A DNA stretch of 7,811 bases, taken from contig JAADEE010000201.1 in assembly GCA_013153575.1 (NCBI GenBank), positions 1 to 7,811 on the forward strand, given 5' to 3'. Source of the DNA: Chlorobiota bacterium. Lineage in GTDB: Bacteria; Bacteroidota; Bacteroidia; Bacteroidales; JAADGE01. A model generated the notes under the pieces. It was not told where the DNA came from, did not search any database, and worked only from the letters and a program-made list of their open reading frames with translations. Positions within the stretch are counted from its first letter, which is position 1. Each line of letters starts with the position of its first letter. Shown here piece after piece: positions 5,819 through 7,811 of the stretch. Position numbers and translations under genes: made by a program.

Positions 5819-6910
5819 CTAATGACTTTCTTCCGTTGCCATACCAAAGTATAGTGCTGAAAGAAGTGTAAATACATATGCTTGAATAAATGCTACTAAT
5901 AATTCAAGCAATGATAAAAATATTGTAAATGAAACTGAAAATACTGCTCCTCCATAGCCTGCTATGGGACCTCCCATTTCAGCAAATAAAAATATTAAGC
6001 TAAAAAATCCTAATGCCACAATATGACCTGCTGTAATATTTGCAAACAAACGCACCATTAAAACAAAAGGTTTTATAAATATTCCTAATATTTCAACAAA
6101 TGGCATTAATGGAACTGGCAACTTTAACCACCAAGGGACTCCCGGTGTATTAATTAAGTGTGCCCAATAAGTTTTAGTTCCGTTAACTGTTGTAATTACA
6201 AAAGTAAATATTGCAAGTACCATTGTTATGGCAATGTTTCCTGTTAAATTTGCTCCTCCCGGAAAAATAGGAACTAATCCTAACAAATTGTTTAAGAAAA
6301 TAAAAAAGAAAATTGTTAATAAATAAGGTGTAAATTTTAAGTATTTCTTTTCTCCTAAAGATGCTTTAGCAATATCATCTCTTACAAAAACTATAAGTGG
6401 TTCCAAGAAAGATTGCATTCCTTTGGGTGCTTTTCCTTTTCTTTCGGAATATGCTTTAGCAACTGAAATAAACATCCAAAGTAAAAATGCTACACTTATA
6501 AATAGTGATAATGTATTTTTTGTTATTGAAATATCATAAGGTCTTACTTCTTTTCCATCAATCATTTCAACAACTTTTCCTTTGTAACGATTATCTTTTC
6601 CTGTTGCTATTTTAAAATTTTGATATGATTCATGTCCATGATGAAATTTTGAAGACATAAAAACATGAAATCCACTTTTTTCACTGTATAGAATAACAGG
6701 AAGTGGTATTGTAATATGTGTATCTCCAATTGTAGTTATGTGCCACCCATATTCATCTCCAATATGGTTCATTATCATTTCCCCTGGATTAAACTCTTTT
6801 GTTTGTTCCTCAGTTTCATGATTTTCACCATGTTGAGAAAATACAAAATTTGTAGAAAATAATAATGCAAAGCTTATTAATACAACCTTTAAGACTTTAA
6901 ATTTAAGCAT
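5819..6910 (-). CDS. atpB: ATP synthase Fo subunit a with signal peptide and periplasmic N-terminal domain
   Basis: This is the stator channel that passes protons to the c-ring. At 363 residues it is about 90 longer than the E. coli protein because of its N-terminus. Residues 1-25 are a cleavable signal peptide (MLKFKVLKVV, hydrophobic core, cleavage likely at FVFS-Q). Residues about 26-130 form a periplasmic, His-rich domain with GWHITTIGDTHITIPLPV (55-72) and FHHGHE (89-94), as I recall from other Bacteroidota a subunits. The channel domain follows, with transmembrane segments near 134-152, 193-214, 224-243, 266-292, 297-312 and 322-355. The essential arginine is Arg287 in MVRLFANITAGHIV (285-298). 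Asn291 and Gln343 (FIQAYVF) match E. coli Asn214 and Gln252. His295 and Glu336 stand at the positions of E. coli Glu219 and His245, the reciprocal swap also found in mitochondria. It is the first gene of the operon; no atpI or atpZ precedes it. Confidence 0.97.
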   Translation of the reverse strand: MLKFKVLKVVLISFALLFSTNFVFSQHGENHETEEQTKEFNPGEMIMNHIGDEYGWHITTIGDTHITIPLPVILYSEKSGFHVFMSSKFHHGHESYQNFKIATGKDNRYKGKVVEMIDGKEVRPYDISITKNTLSLFISVAFLLWMFISVAKAYSERKGKAPKGMQSFLEPLIVFVRDDIAKASLGEKKYLKFTPYLLTIFFFIFLNNLLGLVPIFPGGANLTGNIAITMVLAIFTFVITTVNGTKTYWAHLINTPGVPWWLKLPVPLMPFVEILGIFIKPFVLMVRLFANITAGHIVALGFFSLIFLFAEMGGPIAGYGGAVFSVSFTIFLSLLELLVAFIQAYVFTLLSALYFGMATEESH

Positions 6911-6947
6911 AATCCGACTTTAATATCTTTTATTATAAAAAACAATG

Positions 6948-6977
6948 CAAAAGTAAACATTTTTTTAATAAAAACAA
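6948..6977 (-). promoter_or_regulatory. Bacteroidota-type promoter of the ATP synthase operon
   Basis: On the minus strand the -7 element TACTTTTG (6955-6948) matches TAnnTTTG exactly, and a TTG -33 element (6977-6975) lies exactly 19 bases upstream of it, the usual spacing for the Bacteroidota primary sigma factor. Transcription should begin near 6942, leaving a leader of about 30 bases before the atpB ATG at 6910. No operator or riboswitch-like structure is visible in so short a leader. Confidence 0.75.
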
Positions 6978-7048
6978 TCATATATTTAAGCTTTATTATC
7001 CGAAAGAATTTATATTTACGTTTTCTATTTTGATAAAAATATATTTTA
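6978..7048. promoter_or_regulatory. Divergent spacer, upstream of the radical SAM gene
   Basis: This is the remaining part of the 138-base divergent region between atpB and the radical SAM gene. It must hold the plus-strand promoter. The best candidate is TATTTTG (7026-7032), which is one base short of TAnnTTTG and very close to the ATG, so I do not call a promoter. An in-frame TAA at 7034-7036 fixes the downstream ATG at 7049 as the start. Confidence 0.35.
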
Positions 7049-7811
7049 ATGCAATTATTATTTCAAATATTAAGAAAAATAAGTTTTAAGAAATTAACTA
7101 ACATTTTATTTGTTTATGTAAGCTACTTATTATCAATAATATTTAAAACAAAAAAACGTTTTGGTTTTCCTGTTAGCATTTCAATTGAGCCAACTTCTGT
7201 TTGTAATTTAAAATGTCCTGAGTGTCCTACTGGTTTAGATGAACTTACAAGATATAAAGGTCATATTGATTTTAATATTTACAAAAAAGCTATTGACGAA
7301 CTTTCACCATACTTAGTGAGCCTAATTTTATATTTTCAGGGAGAACCTTTTTTAAATAAAGATATTTTTAACCTTATTGAGTATTCTGCAAAAACAAAAA
7401 ATATTTTTACAATAACTTCTACAAATGGTCATTTTTTAGATATTGAAACTTCAAAAAAAATTATAAACTCAGGTTTAGACAAACTTATAATTTCAGTTGA
7501 TGGAACTAGTCAAGAAGTTTATGAAAGATATAGAAAAACAGGAAATTTAAATACTGTAATTCAAGGTGTTAGGAATATTATTTCTGCAAAAAAAGAGTTA
7601 AAATCTAAAACTCCTTTTATTGTTATTCAGTTTTTAGTTTTTAAATTTAATGAACATCAAATTTCAGAAATTAAAAAACTAAGTAAAGATTTGCAAGTTG
7701 ACAAATTAGAACTTAAATCTGCACAAATTTATGATTTTAAAAATGATAATAATTTTATTCCTTCAAACAAAAAATACTCAAGATATAAAAAAAACGAACA
7801 AGGTGTTTATG
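7049..7811 (+). CDS. Radical SAM protein, probably SPASM-type, N-terminal 254 residues (partial)
   Basis: The open frame runs from ATG to the right edge; the C-terminus, including any SPASM cysteines, is cut off. The radical SAM [4Fe-4S] motif CxxxCxxC is Cys52, Cys56 and Cys59 in EPTSVCNLKCPECPTG (47-62). The SAM-binding GEP motif is at 98-100 (FQGEPFLN), and ISVDGTSQEVYERYRKTG (148-165) is typical of SPASM-type peptide-modifying or sulfatase-maturase-like enzymes. The N-terminal 40 residues carry a hydrophobic stretch (about 19-32) followed by FKTKKRFGFPVS, possibly an amphipathic membrane-associating helix. From memory, uncharacterised Bacteroidota radical SAM proteins share this sequence layout. 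No precursor peptide is seen nearby, and the substrate is unknown. It is divergent from the ATP synthase operon, so a functional link is not implied. Confidence 0.9.
   Translation, partial: MQLLFQILRKISFKKLTNILFVYVSYLLSIIFKTKKRFGFPVSISIEPTSVCNLKCPECPTGLDELTRYKGHIDFNIYKKAIDELSPYLVSLILYFQGEPFLNKDIFNLIEYSAKTKNIFTITSTNGHFLDIETSKKIINSGLDKLIISVDGTSQEVYERYRKTGNLNTVIQGVRNIISAKKELKSKTPFIVIQFLVFKFNEHQISEIKKLSKDLQVDKLELKSAQIYDFKNDNNFIPSNKKYSRYKKNEQGVY

Overview
The window is AT-rich (roughly 30% G+C by eye) and reads as a chromosomal segment of a member of the Bacteroidota. The pointers are the sequence of the F-type ATP synthase subunits (a subunit a with a cleavable signal peptide and a long periplasmic N-terminal domain, a subunit alpha with the insertion I recall from Bacteroidota, and a subunit b starting MGLVTPDFG), gene starts without Shine-Dalgarno sequences, a promoter of the TTG-N19-TAnnTTTG type, and a short-signal lipoprotein. 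I cannot place it below phylum level.

Layout. Positions 1-648 (minus) hold the N-terminal 216 residues of a secreted lipoprotein of unknown function that runs off the left edge. A 204-base AT-rich divergent spacer separates it from a plus-strand HEAT-like DNA alkylation repeat protein (853-1518). That gene converges on the main operon, with a bidirectional intrinsic terminator at 1529-1562. From 6910 down to 1580 on the minus strand runs an ATP synthase operon in the order atpB-atpE-atpF-atpH-atpA-ACBP-atpG, led by a good Bacteroidota promoter (6948-6977). Across a 138-base divergent spacer, a radical SAM protein starts at 7049 and runs off the right edge.

How the genes work together. atpB, atpE and atpF make the membrane Fo part (a, c-ring, b stalk), and atpH, atpA and atpG make the delta, alpha and gamma subunits. 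The beta and epsilon genes (atpD, atpC) are absent here and must lie elsewhere. Two things stand out. First, an 82-residue acyl-CoA-binding protein (ACBP) sits between atpA and atpG, 7 bases after the atpA stop and 14 bases before the atpG start, with no separate promoter visible; an acyl-CoA carrier translated from the ATP synthase mRNA is unexpected. Second, the 148-base gap after atpE carries three hairpins, the first a strong terminator-like structure with a U tract. This could lower downstream expression relative to atpB-atpE, or stabilise the atpE end, matching the need for many c subunits per enzyme.

The DNA alkylation repeat protein keeps the family scaffold, but the positions I align with the AlkD catalytic and DNA-contact residues (W109, D113, R148, W187) all appear changed, so it may not be an alkylpurine glycosylase. 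I saw no RNA genes, CRISPR arrays, insertion sequences or prophage genes.
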